64,000 nt of DNA from an uncultured Eubacterium sp. (GTDB taxonomy: Bacteria; Bacillota; Clostridia; Oscillospirales; Acutalibacteraceae). Positions 1 through 5,705 of this stretch are shown piece by piece (position 1 is the first letter of the stretch; the number at the start of each line of letters is the position of its first letter). The stretch lies in assembly GCF_934561735.1 (NCBI RefSeq), contig NZ_CAKTGT010000002.1:62001-126000 (forward strand), given 5' to 3'. The notes beneath the pieces were generated by a model, which did no database searches, was not told the origin of the DNA, and was given only the letters and a program-made list of their open reading frames with translations. The position numbers were made by a program, and so were the translations under genes.

Positions 1-52
1 TTCTCATTTGGTGACGCATGTCTTTTTATTGATACAAAATAAGGAGAAATTT

Positions 53-1186
53 ATGGGATATAAATTGTTAAAAACAGAGGGTAAAGCAAGACGGGGTGAG
101 TTTTCAACAGTTCACGGTACGGTTCAAACACCGTGCTTTATGAATGTTGCAACCGTTGCCGCAATAAAAGGCGGTCTTTCAACTGTTGACCTTAAAACGG
201 TCGGTGCACAGGTTATGCTATGCAATACATATCATCTTCATGTCAGACCGGGTGACGACAAGGTAAAAACTCTCGGCGGACTTCATAAATTTACAAATTG
301 GGACAGACCTATTTTGACCGATTCGGGTGGATTTCAGGTGTTTTCTCTTGCAAAACTCAATAAGATTACCGAAGACGGTGTTACATTCAATTCTCATGTA
401 GATGGCAGAAAAATCTTTATGGGACCTGAAGAGAGTATGCAAATTCAGTCAAATTTAGGTTCTACAATAGCAATGACTTTTGACGAATGTGTTGCTAATC
501 CGGCAAAATATGAATATTCAAAAGAAGCATGCAACCGTACTTTGAGATGGTTAGAACGCTGTAAAGCGGAAATGGAAAGACTTAATTCATTGCCTGACAC
601 AATCAATAAAAATCAAATGCTTTTCGGTATCAATCAGGGTTGCACCTTTGACGATTTAAGAATTGAGCATATGAAAGAAATTGCAAAATTGGACCTTGAC
701 GGTTATGCTATCGGTGGTCTTGCTGTCGGCGAGCCAAAGGAGGATATGTACAGGATTATTTCTGCTGTTGAACCTTTTGCTCTGGTTGATAAACCAAGAT
801 ATCTTATGGGAGTCGGTACTCCTGGCAATATTCTTGAAGGTGTCAGCCGAGGTGTTGACCTGTTTGATTGTGTTATGCCTGCAAGAAACGCCCGTCACGG
901 TCAGTTGTTTACTAAAAAAGGTATAATTAATATTAACAATGCCAAGTATATTCTTGATGACCATCCGATTGATGAAGAATGTCAGTGCCCAACCTGTCAA
1001 AATTATTCGAGAGCATATGTCAGACATCTTCTTAAGGCAGGGGAAATGCTTGGTATGCGTCTTGCAGTTATGCACAATCTTTATTTTTATAATAACTTAA
1101 TGACCGAAATCAGAGATAATATTGATAACAATTCATTTGAAGATTACAAAAATGAATATGTTGATAAATTGGATACAAGAATTTAA
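53..1186 (+). CDS. tgt: tRNA-guanine transglycosylase
   Basis: Exchanges guanine for a queuine precursor at position 34 of tRNAs with GUN anticodons. The 377-aa protein has the family landmarks: the DSGGFQVFSL segment near residue 90, the GINQG and IGGLAVGEP loops, the DCVMPARNARHG catalytic/tRNA-recognition region, and C-terminal zinc ligands in CQCPTCQNY followed by a His. I start at the ATG at 53 because an AAGGAG site precedes it; an upstream in-frame ATG at 8 lacks one. It lies just before yajC, a common Clostridia arrangement (often queA-tgt-yajC). Length is normal for the family. Confidence 0.96.
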   Translation: MGYKLLKTEGKARRGEFSTVHGTVQTPCFMNVATVAAIKGGLSTVDLKTVGAQVMLCNTYHLHVRPGDDKVKTLGGLHKFTNWDRPILTDSGGFQVFSLAKLNKITEDGVTFNSHVDGRKIFMGPEESMQIQSNLGSTIAMTFDECVANPAKYEYSKEACNRTLRWLERCKAEMERLNSLPDTINKNQMLFGINQGCTFDDLRIEHMKEIAKLDLDGYAIGGLAVGEPKEDMYRIISAVEPFALVDKPRYLMGVGTPGNILEGVSRGVDLFDCVMPARNARHGQLFTKKGIININNAKYILDDHPIDEECQCPTCQNYSRAYVRHLLKAGEMLGMRLAVMHNLYFYNNLMTEIRDNIDNNSFEDYKNEYVDKLDTRI

Positions 1187-1194
1187 AATAATTC

Positions 1195-1223
1195 TTGCAA
1201 TTATTTGACAGATACTATATAAT
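1195..1223 (+). promoter_or_regulatory. sigma-A promoter before yajC
   Basis: TTGCAA (1195-1200), a 17-nt spacer and a perfect TATAAT (1218-1223) lie between the tgt stop and the yajC SD site, so yajC probably has its own promoter as well as read-through from tgt. Confidence 0.6.
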
Positions 1224-1255
1224 TGTAGTACTTAATGTATTTTAGGAGGCAAAAA

Positions 1256-1678
1256 ATGATTTTAGATTTAATGCAAGCAATAACTTTAATGCAAGGAACA
1301 ACGCAGGCTGCCGGTCAAACAAAGGCAGGCTCTACATCTTATATTGTGCTTATGGTTGTACTCGTTGCCGTAATGTATTTTATGATGATTCGTCCGCAAA
1401 AGAAGCGTCAAAAGGAAGAACAGGAAATGCGTTCTTCACTCGAAATCGGTGATGAAATTATTACAATCGGCGGCATCGTTGGTAAGGTAGTTACTATCAG
1501 AGAAGAAGATATAATTATCGAAACAGGTGCTGACAGAAACAAGATGAAAATTCAACGCTGGGCTGTAAATACAAATGTAACAAAGACAGAACAGCACAAA
1601 AAAGAAGTTGAAAAGGCAAGAGAAGCTGCTAAGGAAAAGAAAGAAGCTAAAAAGGCCGATAAAAAATCAGATAAATAA
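1256..1678 (+). CDS. yajC: YajC preprotein translocase subunit
   Basis: Small single-pass accessory subunit of the SecDF-YajC translocase complex. The 140-aa protein has one hydrophobic segment (about residues 25-45) followed by the diagnostic MMIRPQKKRQKE motif, the GDEIITIGGIVGKV segment, and a long Lys/Ala/Glu-rich tail. The start at 1256 is set by AGGAGG seven nt upstream; an earlier ATG at 1235 overlaps that SD. The lysine-rich tail is longer than in short homologues but normal for this clade. Confidence 0.94.
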   Translation: MILDLMQAITLMQGTTQAAGQTKAGSTSYIVLMVVLVAVMYFMMIRPQKKRQKEEQEMRSSLEIGDEIITIGGIVGKVVTIREEDIIIETGADRNKMKIQRWAVNTNVTKTEQHKKEVEKAREAAKEKKEAKKADKKSDK

Positions 1679-1693
1679 TGTAATAAATAAATG

Positions 1694-1737
1694 TCCCCCT
1701 GAATATCTTTTAACAGGATATTCAGGGGGATTTTTTT
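1694..1737 (+). terminator. Rho-independent terminator, also the SD of the next gene
   Basis: A perfect 14-bp stem (1694-1707 with 1717-1730, 9-nt loop) is followed by seven T (1731-1737). The next ATG starts at 1738. The 3' arm contains AGGGGG, so the only SD for the next gene lies inside the terminator stem and the T-run is the spacer. Confidence 0.9.
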
Positions 1738-2121
1738 ATGAAAGCAAAATTTGACAATGTCCTTTTGGGATTTATAATTAAATCGGTGTTTTTGTCTGTT
1801 GTTATTGTTGCATTTTTAACTGCAATTTTGTCAAAGGTTGTTTTGATATTTGATTTGGATAATTCCTATTGTGCATATTTAGGATATTTTATCTTGTTTA
1901 TAACGTCTGTTGCAGTAGGTTTTCTGTCAACAGTCAAGTTTAAAAACAGCTTAATATTGATGAGTGTTTTGTCAAACACACCGATTTTAATACTGTCTGT
2001 AATTAATTCAATAATCAATAAATCCTTCGGTCAGCTTTGTATCAGTGCTGTAATAATAGCATTTGGCAGTGTTCTCGCATCTGTTTTTAACGCAAAACGA
2101 ACAAGAAAATTGAAGGTATGA
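1738..2121 (+). CDS. TIGR04086-like membrane protein
   Basis: A 127-aa integral membrane protein with about four hydrophobic helices and a basic end (KRTRKLKV). Size and position resemble the TIGR04086 family often found directly after yajC in Clostridia. No function is known and no catalytic motif is visible. Its start is unusual: the ribosome site is the 3' arm of the preceding terminator, so translation needs that hairpin open. It overlaps the next gene by 4 nt (ATGA), indicating translational coupling. Confidence 0.7.
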   Translation: MKAKFDNVLLGFIIKSVFLSVVIVAFLTAILSKVVLIFDLDNSYCAYLGYFILFITSVAVGFLSTVKFKNSLILMSVLSNTPILILSVINSIINKSFGQLCISAVIIAFGSVLASVFNAKRTRKLKV

Positions 2122-2735
2122 AAATGAAAGATATAGCTGTTGCCAAAGAAACTTTTGATTTTGATAAGTTTTTAGAAAAGAACAAAGAATATATATATTT
2201 ATCACTTATTTATATTGCCGGGTTGCTTGCCGGTTCATTGCTTTTTAAGACTCTTCAATTGTCAAAGTATTCATCTTATGTAAATGATATTTTGACAGTA
2301 AAAGGCGACAGTCTGCTTTCCGTAGTGGTTGACAGACTGTCTATTTATCTTATTATATATGTTTTTACAATTCTTCTCGGGCTTTGTATTATTGGATTTC
2401 CTATTATAAATCTTGTTCCGTTTTTGTGTGGATTTGAAGTAGCAATAAAAGTTGCTTTTTATTACAATTTGTATTCATTAAAGGGAATAGGGTACTCACT
2501 TTTGATGATTGTACCCGAAACTGCGGCTTTTATGGTAATTCTGTTTTTTACAATTTCCGCATCAAAAGAGTTGAGCAAAAACATTTTTGATATATCTGTA
2601 CAAAAAAATTCAAAAAAACAAATCGTTCTTGCGGATTATTTAAAATCATTTTTAAAATACGGAGCAGAGATTATTGTGATTTCATTTGTAAATTCGATTA
2701 TAATTTATCTTTTTAATTCAATAATCAAGATTTAA
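2118..2735 (+). CDS. Stage II sporulation protein M-like membrane protein
   Basis: A 205-aa protein with a hydrophilic N-terminus (about 25 residues) and five or six transmembrane helices. The central GFPIINLVPFLCGFEVAIK stretch and overall layout resemble the SpoIIM/DUF95 family, whose founding member acts with SpoIID and SpoIIP in engulfment. Start is ATG 2118, overlapping the previous stop; ATG 2124 is also possible. Its 3' end overlaps the convergent recombinase gene by 11 nt with no terminator between them. The family call is by pattern only; it could be another DUF95 protein. Confidence 0.6.
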   Translation: MKMKDIAVAKETFDFDKFLEKNKEYIYLSLIYIAGLLAGSLLFKTLQLSKYSSYVNDILTVKGDSLLSVVVDRLSIYLIIYVFTILLGLCIIGFPIINLVPFLCGFEVAIKVAFYYNLYSLKGIGYSLLMIVPETAAFMVILFFTISASKELSKNIFDISVQKNSKKQIVLADYLKSFLKYGAEIIVISFVNSIIIYLFNSIIKI

Positions 2736-3705
2736 AGTTAGGCTTATTGTTTGCAAGCGGATTAGAGTCAATAGCTTGCTTTGACGCATCACTTTGAATG
2801 TGGGTATATATTTCGGTTGTGCCCAAATTTTCATGACCGAGAATTTCTTTTAGTACCAGCACATCGACATTTCCGTGCTGGTACATAAGTGTAGCAGCCG
2901 TATGACGGAGTTTGTGTACCGAAAGCCCTCTGCCGCCGAGTCCAGCTTTTTCAAGATTATTTGCAACCATAGTTTCAACCATTCGAGGGCTTATTCTTTG
3001 ATAACGACTGCTGATAAAGAGTGCTCGATCTTTTACTTTGTCGTTAGGACGAACCTTCATATATTCTGTTATAGCGTCAATACAAGCTTGGTTAAGGTAA
3101 ACAGTTCGTTCTTTGTTTCCTTTACCTGTAATGACAAGTGTGCCGTCTGATTTAATATCTGTATAGTCGATAGACACAAGTTCTGCAAGACGCATTCCAC
3201 AATTCAGGAATAGGGTAATGATTGCAAAATCTCTTTCTTTATATTTACCGTCTATTACAGATAGTAATTTTTGAGCTTCTTCCAAAGTAAGATATTTTGG
3301 AAGAGCTTTTTTTGTTTTTGGAGCATCAAGATTTTTCATGGGATTAGAAGGTAGCAATCCAAGGTTATCCGATAAATAACTAAAAAATCTTCTGATACAT
3401 ACAACACGGCGGGCACGGGTTGCTTCGTTGTTGCCGCGTACATTTTTACAATAAATCAAAAAGGTGTATGTGTCATTTAATGTAATGCTTTTTATAAAAC
3501 TTAAATCAATTTGAGTTAAATCTATTTCTTCGTCAGGAACATCATCGGAATAAAGACCTTTGTGTTTAGCCATAAAACGGAAAAAGGTCCTCAAATCACT
3601 TGCATATTCAATTACCGATAAAGAACTGTGTCCTTTAATCGCTTCAACATAAGTTAAATAATCCTGCACTAAAGCAGGTAACTTTATAAAATCTTCGCGT
3701 TTCAA
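2725..3705 (-). CDS. Xer-family tyrosine recombinase
   Basis: A 326-aa site-specific recombinase with a SAM-like N-terminal DNA-binding domain (about 10-110) and a C-terminal catalytic domain. Active-site residues are visible: Arg in NCGMRLAEL, Lys in GKGNKER, HKLRHTAA (HxxR), the His of LGHENLGTT and the Tyr nucleophile in TEIYTHI. It lies outside the prophage repeats and beside the dif-like site, so I infer it is the host chromosome-dimer resolvase, possibly acting alone like XerS or XerH. The only in-frame start at the 5' end is a TTG at 3705 without an SD; a short upstream ORF ends on that TTG (TTGA overlap). In the lysogen its upstream DNA comes from the phage. Confidence 0.9.
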   Translation of the reverse strand: MKREDFIKLPALVQDYLTYVEAIKGHSSLSVIEYASDLRTFFRFMAKHKGLYSDDVPDEEIDLTQIDLSFIKSITLNDTYTFLIYCKNVRGNNEATRARRVVCIRRFFSYLSDNLGLLPSNPMKNLDAPKTKKALPKYLTLEEAQKLLSVIDGKYKERDFAIITLFLNCGMRLAELVSIDYTDIKSDGTLVITGKGNKERTVYLNQACIDAITEYMKVRPNDKVKDRALFISSRYQRISPRMVETMVANNLEKAGLGGRGLSVHKLRHTAATLMYQHGNVDVLVLKEILGHENLGTTEIYTHIQSDASKQAIDSNPLANNKPNFKS

Positions 3706-3794
3706 ATATTAATTTGCATTACTAATTTCGCAAAATTAATATGCGTAATGCGTAATAATGCGAAATAATCGTTCAATCGTATTTTCCCTTTCAT
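3702..3794 (-). CDS. Leader ORF across attL, coupled to the recombinase
   Basis: A 24-aa ORF starts at TTG 3776-3774 with AAAGGG nine nt upstream; in the same frame an ATG at 3794 would give 30 aa. It reads leftward through the attL core, and its TGA (3704-3702) overlaps the recombinase TTG start. That gene has no SD, so coupled re-initiation would supply its translation. The first half of the ORF is phage DNA, so the leader exists only in the lysogen. Nothing is recognised in the peptide. Inference from start/stop geometry. Confidence 0.4.
   Translation of the reverse strand: MKGKIRLNDYFALLRITHINFAKLVMQINI
3722..3752. other. attL: half dif site plus phage arm
   Basis: Left junction. The left arm ATTTCGCAAAA (3725-3735) and centre TTAATA (3736-3741) match the right-end site exactly; the right arm is TGCGTAATGCG (3742-3752), unlike the dif arm and presumably phage-derived. 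An inverted copy of ATTTCGCA lies at 3759-3766, so single-stranded phage DNA could fold here. Confidence 0.75.
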
Positions 3795-3807
3795 AATGTT
3801 TATATAT

Positions 3808-3836
3808 ATTTTAGCATTTTTTATTAGATTTTTCAA
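3808..3836 (-). promoter_or_regulatory. Outward promoter at phage left end
   Basis: On the minus strand TTGAAA (3836-3831), 17 nt, TAAAAT (3813-3808). It lies in phage DNA and points across attL into the recombinase gene. Confidence 0.5.
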
Positions 3837-3878
3837 GTAATACTTGATAAATTAGAAATGCTTTGATATAATAAAAAC

Positions 3879-3903
3879 AACGGAGCACTTGGGGTACTCC
3901 GTT
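3879..3903 (-). terminator. Terminator of the phage left-end small gene
   Basis: A 10-bp stem with one mismatch (3879-3888 with 3894-3903), followed on the minus strand by a T-rich tract. It directly follows the stop of the small gene at 3913. Confidence 0.75.
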
Positions 3904-3912
3904 GCCTGATGA

Positions 3913-4143
3913 TTAATCATCAGATTTCTTTTCGGCTATGCATCCGATTAAGTCAATGACTTGTTCGAGTGTGTAGCCTTCTTTTTTTAGCCACTTAATA
4001 AGTCTATATATCTCGCTGCTGGTCATTTTTTCACCACCTTTCTCCTCTGATGTCTTTATTGCTTCAAGGTGTCTAAAATTATTGCTTTTAAGCACCTTGG
4101 CAGAGGCTCTTATATAATTTTTATTTTTTTTATACTCCTGCAC
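3913..4143 (-). CDS. Small phage protein of unknown function
   Basis: I choose the GTG at 4143 (76 aa) because AGGAGG lies eight nt upstream. A second start, ATG 4026, has its own GAAAGGTGG site and would give 37 aa, so two nested products are possible. The C-terminal part (IYRLIKWLKKEGYTLEQVIDLIGCI) looks like two short helices. I do not recognise it. It is a monocistronic minus-strand gene at the phage left end with its own terminator. Confidence 0.55.
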   Translation of the reverse strand: MQEYKKNKNYIRASAKVLKSNNFRHLEAIKTSEEKGGEKMTSSEIYRLIKWLKKEGYTLEQVIDLIGCIAEKKSDD

Positions 4144-4202
4144 GCTTCTTTCCTCCTTTTTTAGAATTATTGCTTTTGAAGTCTCTGGCTGTCGGCTCTT
4201 AT
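4074..4202. repeat. Imperfect 40-bp direct repeat
   Basis: 4074-4113 and 4162-4202 are about three-quarters identical and share the ends ATTATTGCTTTT and GGCTCTTAT. One copy lies upstream of the GTG start of the small gene and the other inside it. Confidence 0.5.
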
Positions 4203-4357
4203 TTCGACATCTATTTAAAAGCATATGTTCTTGATTTTGTCAAAAATTCGCAGAATAATAAATAAAAAAATTTTAAATCAGAGTTTAGATAAAATTATTT
4301 TATTTATGGTTTTGATAAAGTCAAGGTTATATGCTAACTCTCTGAGGTGGAATAAGT

Positions 4358-4450
4358 GCTGACAGCCGGGAACAAAAGCTTTAACTCTAAAAGGAAATAA
4401 TCGCAGGTATAAGGCAAAAAAATAAAACCGTGTCAGCTTGCTGACACCCT
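4358..4450 (+). ncRNA. Attenuator-like RNA 3' end inside the prophage
   Basis: 4144-4533 holds no gene I can support. Within it GCTGACA (4358-4364) can pair with TGTCAGC (4431-4437), which can instead pair with GCTGACA (4440-4446) to make an 8-bp terminator stem (4430-4437 with 4440-4447) followed by a T-run. This is the mutually exclusive layout of an attenuator or a terminated small RNA. No plus-strand gene follows before 5267. I do not recognise an RNA family. Confidence 0.4.
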
Positions 4451-4536
4451 TTTTATCGTTAACGATATGGTAAAGTTGTATTGTGATAACTTAGATAGCA
4501 ATTATTGATAATACAAAAAGTAAATAAAATGAAGAA

Positions 4537-4594
4537 AAAAACACGCCGATGAAACTTCAGCTCAAACGAGCTCACACCTCATCAGCGTGTTTTT
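4537..4594. terminator. Large bidirectional hairpin after the repressor operon
   Basis: The outer arm 4537-4546 pairs with 4585-4594. After one mismatch GATGA pairs with TCATC, and an inner AGCTC/GAGCT hairpin lies at 4559-4572. A- and T-runs flank both sides, so it can terminate in either direction. It follows the minus-strand repressor operon. In a single-stranded phage genome it could also be a packaging or origin hairpin; that is only a possibility. Confidence 0.65.
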
Positions 4595-4616
4595 ATTGTA
4601 TTTTTTATACTAATTG
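4591..4616. repeat. 26-bp direct repeat, copy 1 (copy 2 at 7702-7727)
   Basis: 25 of 26 bases are identical to 7702-7727 in the same orientation. Copy 1 abuts the stop of the minus-strand coat-like gene and copy 2 abuts the stop of the plus-strand coat gene. Confidence 0.8.
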
Positions 4617-4781
4617 TTATTTGTTACGAATCATATCCAAACAAAATTTAAATCCACTTGGTCCTTTTGTTATAATAACAATTACTAAAATGGGTAATAT
4701 TATTGGTGAAATTTCTGCAATAGCTTTCCAAATTAAATTAGGTGTTATAACTTTATCTAAAAATGTATCAAGTAAAATCAT
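4617..4781 (-). CDS. Major-coat-protein homologue in the repressor operon
   Basis: A 54-aa protein starting at ATG 4781 with AAGGAG just upstream. Its second half, AEISPIILPILVIVIITKG then GFKFCLDMIR, aligns with the phage coat protein at 7512 (NEVVAIIPTIIPVAISFIAI RKG, then SFVLGMLR) and with the tail of the protein at 7781. It has a hydrophobic span followed by a basic C-terminus, the inovirus coat layout. It is third in an operon with the repressor and runs opposite to the structural genes, so it is probably made in the lysogen. A role in superinfection exclusion is a guess. Confidence 0.7.
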   Translation of the reverse strand: MILLDTFLDKVITPNLIWKAIAEISPIILPILVIVIITKGPSGFKFCLDMIRNK

Positions 4782-4791
4782 TTTTATCTCC

Positions 4792-4905
4792 TTATTTGAA
4801 AATTTCTTTTATTTTTAAAAATAGTTTTTTGATTCCTTTAATTAATAATAATCCTGCGATTAAACTAAATCCTAAATATATAACTACTTCTTGTATTTGC
4901 GTCAA
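4792..4905 (-). CDS. 37-aa membrane peptide, coupled to the repressor
   Basis: Starts at TTG 4905 with AAGGAG eight nt upstream; the TTGA overlaps the repressor TGA, which indicates translational coupling. It has one hydrophobic helix (about residues 7-22) and a Lys-rich tail (KGIKKLFLKIKEIFK). The layout resembles a coat protein or a small membrane-active peptide. No family is recognised. It lies between the repressor and the coat-like gene, 10 nt before the latter. Confidence 0.65.
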   Translation of the reverse strand: MTQIQEVVIYLGFSLIAGLLLIKGIKKLFLKIKEIFK

Positions 4906-5132
4906 TTTATTATCTCCTTTTTATTTGTTCTCGCTGTTAGGTAGTCGAGTGAAACATTGAATATATCTGCAATTTCATATAATTTTTCTAATTTTATTTC
5001 GTGTTTTCCTTTTTCTATTTTTGAGTAATATGATTGGTCAACTCCTATTTTCGTTGACATTTTTATACCTGTCCAGCCTTTTTCAATTCTTAATTCTTTT
5101 ATTCTTTTTCCCATTTCTTCTGTATTTAGCAT
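4902..5132 (-). CDS. Cro/CI-type helix-turn-helix repressor
   Basis: A 76-aa HTH_3 protein: MGKRIKELRIEKGWT, then the HTH MSTKIGVDQSYYSKIEKGKHEI, then KLEKLYEIADIFNVSLDYL. It is divergent from the main phage operon, with two palindromic operators between them, so it is most likely the lysogeny repressor and probably autoregulatory. It has no cleavage or effector domain, so induction must work some other way. Two tiny membrane-peptide genes follow in the same operon. Confidence 0.85.
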   Translation of the reverse strand: MLNTEEMGKRIKELRIEKGWTGIKMSTKIGVDQSYYSKIEKGKHEIKLEKLYEIADIFNVSLDYLTARTNKKEIIN

Positions 5133-5173
5133 AATTCTTTTGCTCCTTTTTTAGATATTATCATATTTTTCAC

Positions 5174-5227
5174 TTGACAATAGGTAATCAATTACCTATA
5201 ATGTAAATAAAAGGTAAACAATTACCT
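5174..5227 (+). promoter_or_regulatory. Main phage promoter with two operators
   Basis: TTGACA (5174-5179), a 17-nt spacer and TATAAT (5197-5202) form a consensus sigma-A promoter. The spacer and edges are occupied by an 18-bp palindrome (5181-5198). A second copy at 5212-5227 shares the core GGTAAWCAATTACC. Centres are 30 bp apart, about three helical turns. A repressor bound here would block the promoter directly. The divergent repressor promoter is not clear by eye. Confidence 0.85.
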
Positions 5228-5266
5228 AAAATTGTCGGCGGACAGAAACGCAAAGGAGTAAAAAAT

Positions 5267-5569
5267 ATGAAAAAGAATGAAGAAACACGGTTTTATTATT
5301 TTGTGCCTTATAAAAGAAATTCAAAAGGGTATACTCGTTTATTAAATGCGGTTAGTACATTATCCGGTGATAAAACTATTTTGCAATATATTCATGAATT
5401 AATGGTAATTCCTGAATATAATTCAGTTGAGTTTTTTGAAGTTTTTTACCGTACTTCTGATGATTGGTCAACATTAAATTATGTTGATACATTTCGTGTT
5501 GTTGATTTTGATAATTTTTTTATTGATATTGAAAAAAATCTTTTTTTAAGAGGTGTTTCAAATGAATAA
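5267..5569 (+). CDS. Phage early protein of unknown function
   Basis: A 100-aa acidic, aromatic-rich soluble protein, first gene of the main phage operon, with AAAGGAG ten nt upstream. Notable segments are FYYFVPYKRNSKGY and VEFFEVFYRTSDDW. I do not recognise a family. Position before rep suggests an early role in replication or control. It overlaps the next ORF by 8 nt. Confidence 0.65.
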   Translation: MKKNEETRFYYFVPYKRNSKGYTRLLNAVSTLSGDKTILQYIHELMVIPEYNSVEFFEVFYRTSDDWSTLNYVDTFRVVDFDNFFIDIEKNLFLRGVSNE

Positions 5570-5705
5570 TTCAATTTGTCCAACTTGTAAAAATAGATTT
5601 AATTGTCCTGCAAGGGATGTTGATATAATCTGTGATGATTTAAGAGATTTTTTAAAATCAAAGAAAAACGATAAGAAATTAAAGAAAGAAGAGGTTGAAA
5701 AATGA
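5562..5705 (+). CDS. 47-aa zinc-knuckle-like phage protein
   Basis: Starts at ATG 5562 inside the end of the previous gene and stops by ATGA overlap on the rep start. The N-terminus CPTCKNRFNCPARDVDIIC has four cysteines suited to zinc binding; the rest is Lys/Glu-rich and probably helical. A small nucleic-acid-binding accessory protein is the simplest inference. Coupled overlaps on both sides argue that it is a real gene. Confidence 0.6.
   Translation: MNNSICPTCKNRFNCPARDVDIICDDLRDFLKSKKNDKKLKKEEVEK

Noticed and set aside
1205..1223. TTGACA at 1205 as the -35 of the yajC promoter
   Set aside because: It is only 7 nt from TATAAT; TTGCAA at 1195 gives the proper 17-nt spacing.
2725..3705. 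The tyrosine recombinase as the phage's own integrase
   Set aside because: It lies outside the 21-bp repeats, with no third repeat copy to its left, so it belongs to the chromosome as far as the sequence shows.
3913..4224. 103-aa version of the left-end phage protein from ATG 4224
   Set aside because: No SD at that ATG; the GTG at 4143 and ATG at 4026 both have strong SDs.
4549..4960. Two plus-strand ORFs of 89 and 65 aa
   Set aside because: They are antisense shadows of the coat-like 54-aa and 37-aa minus-strand genes, which have SDs, a coupled overlap and recognisable similarity.
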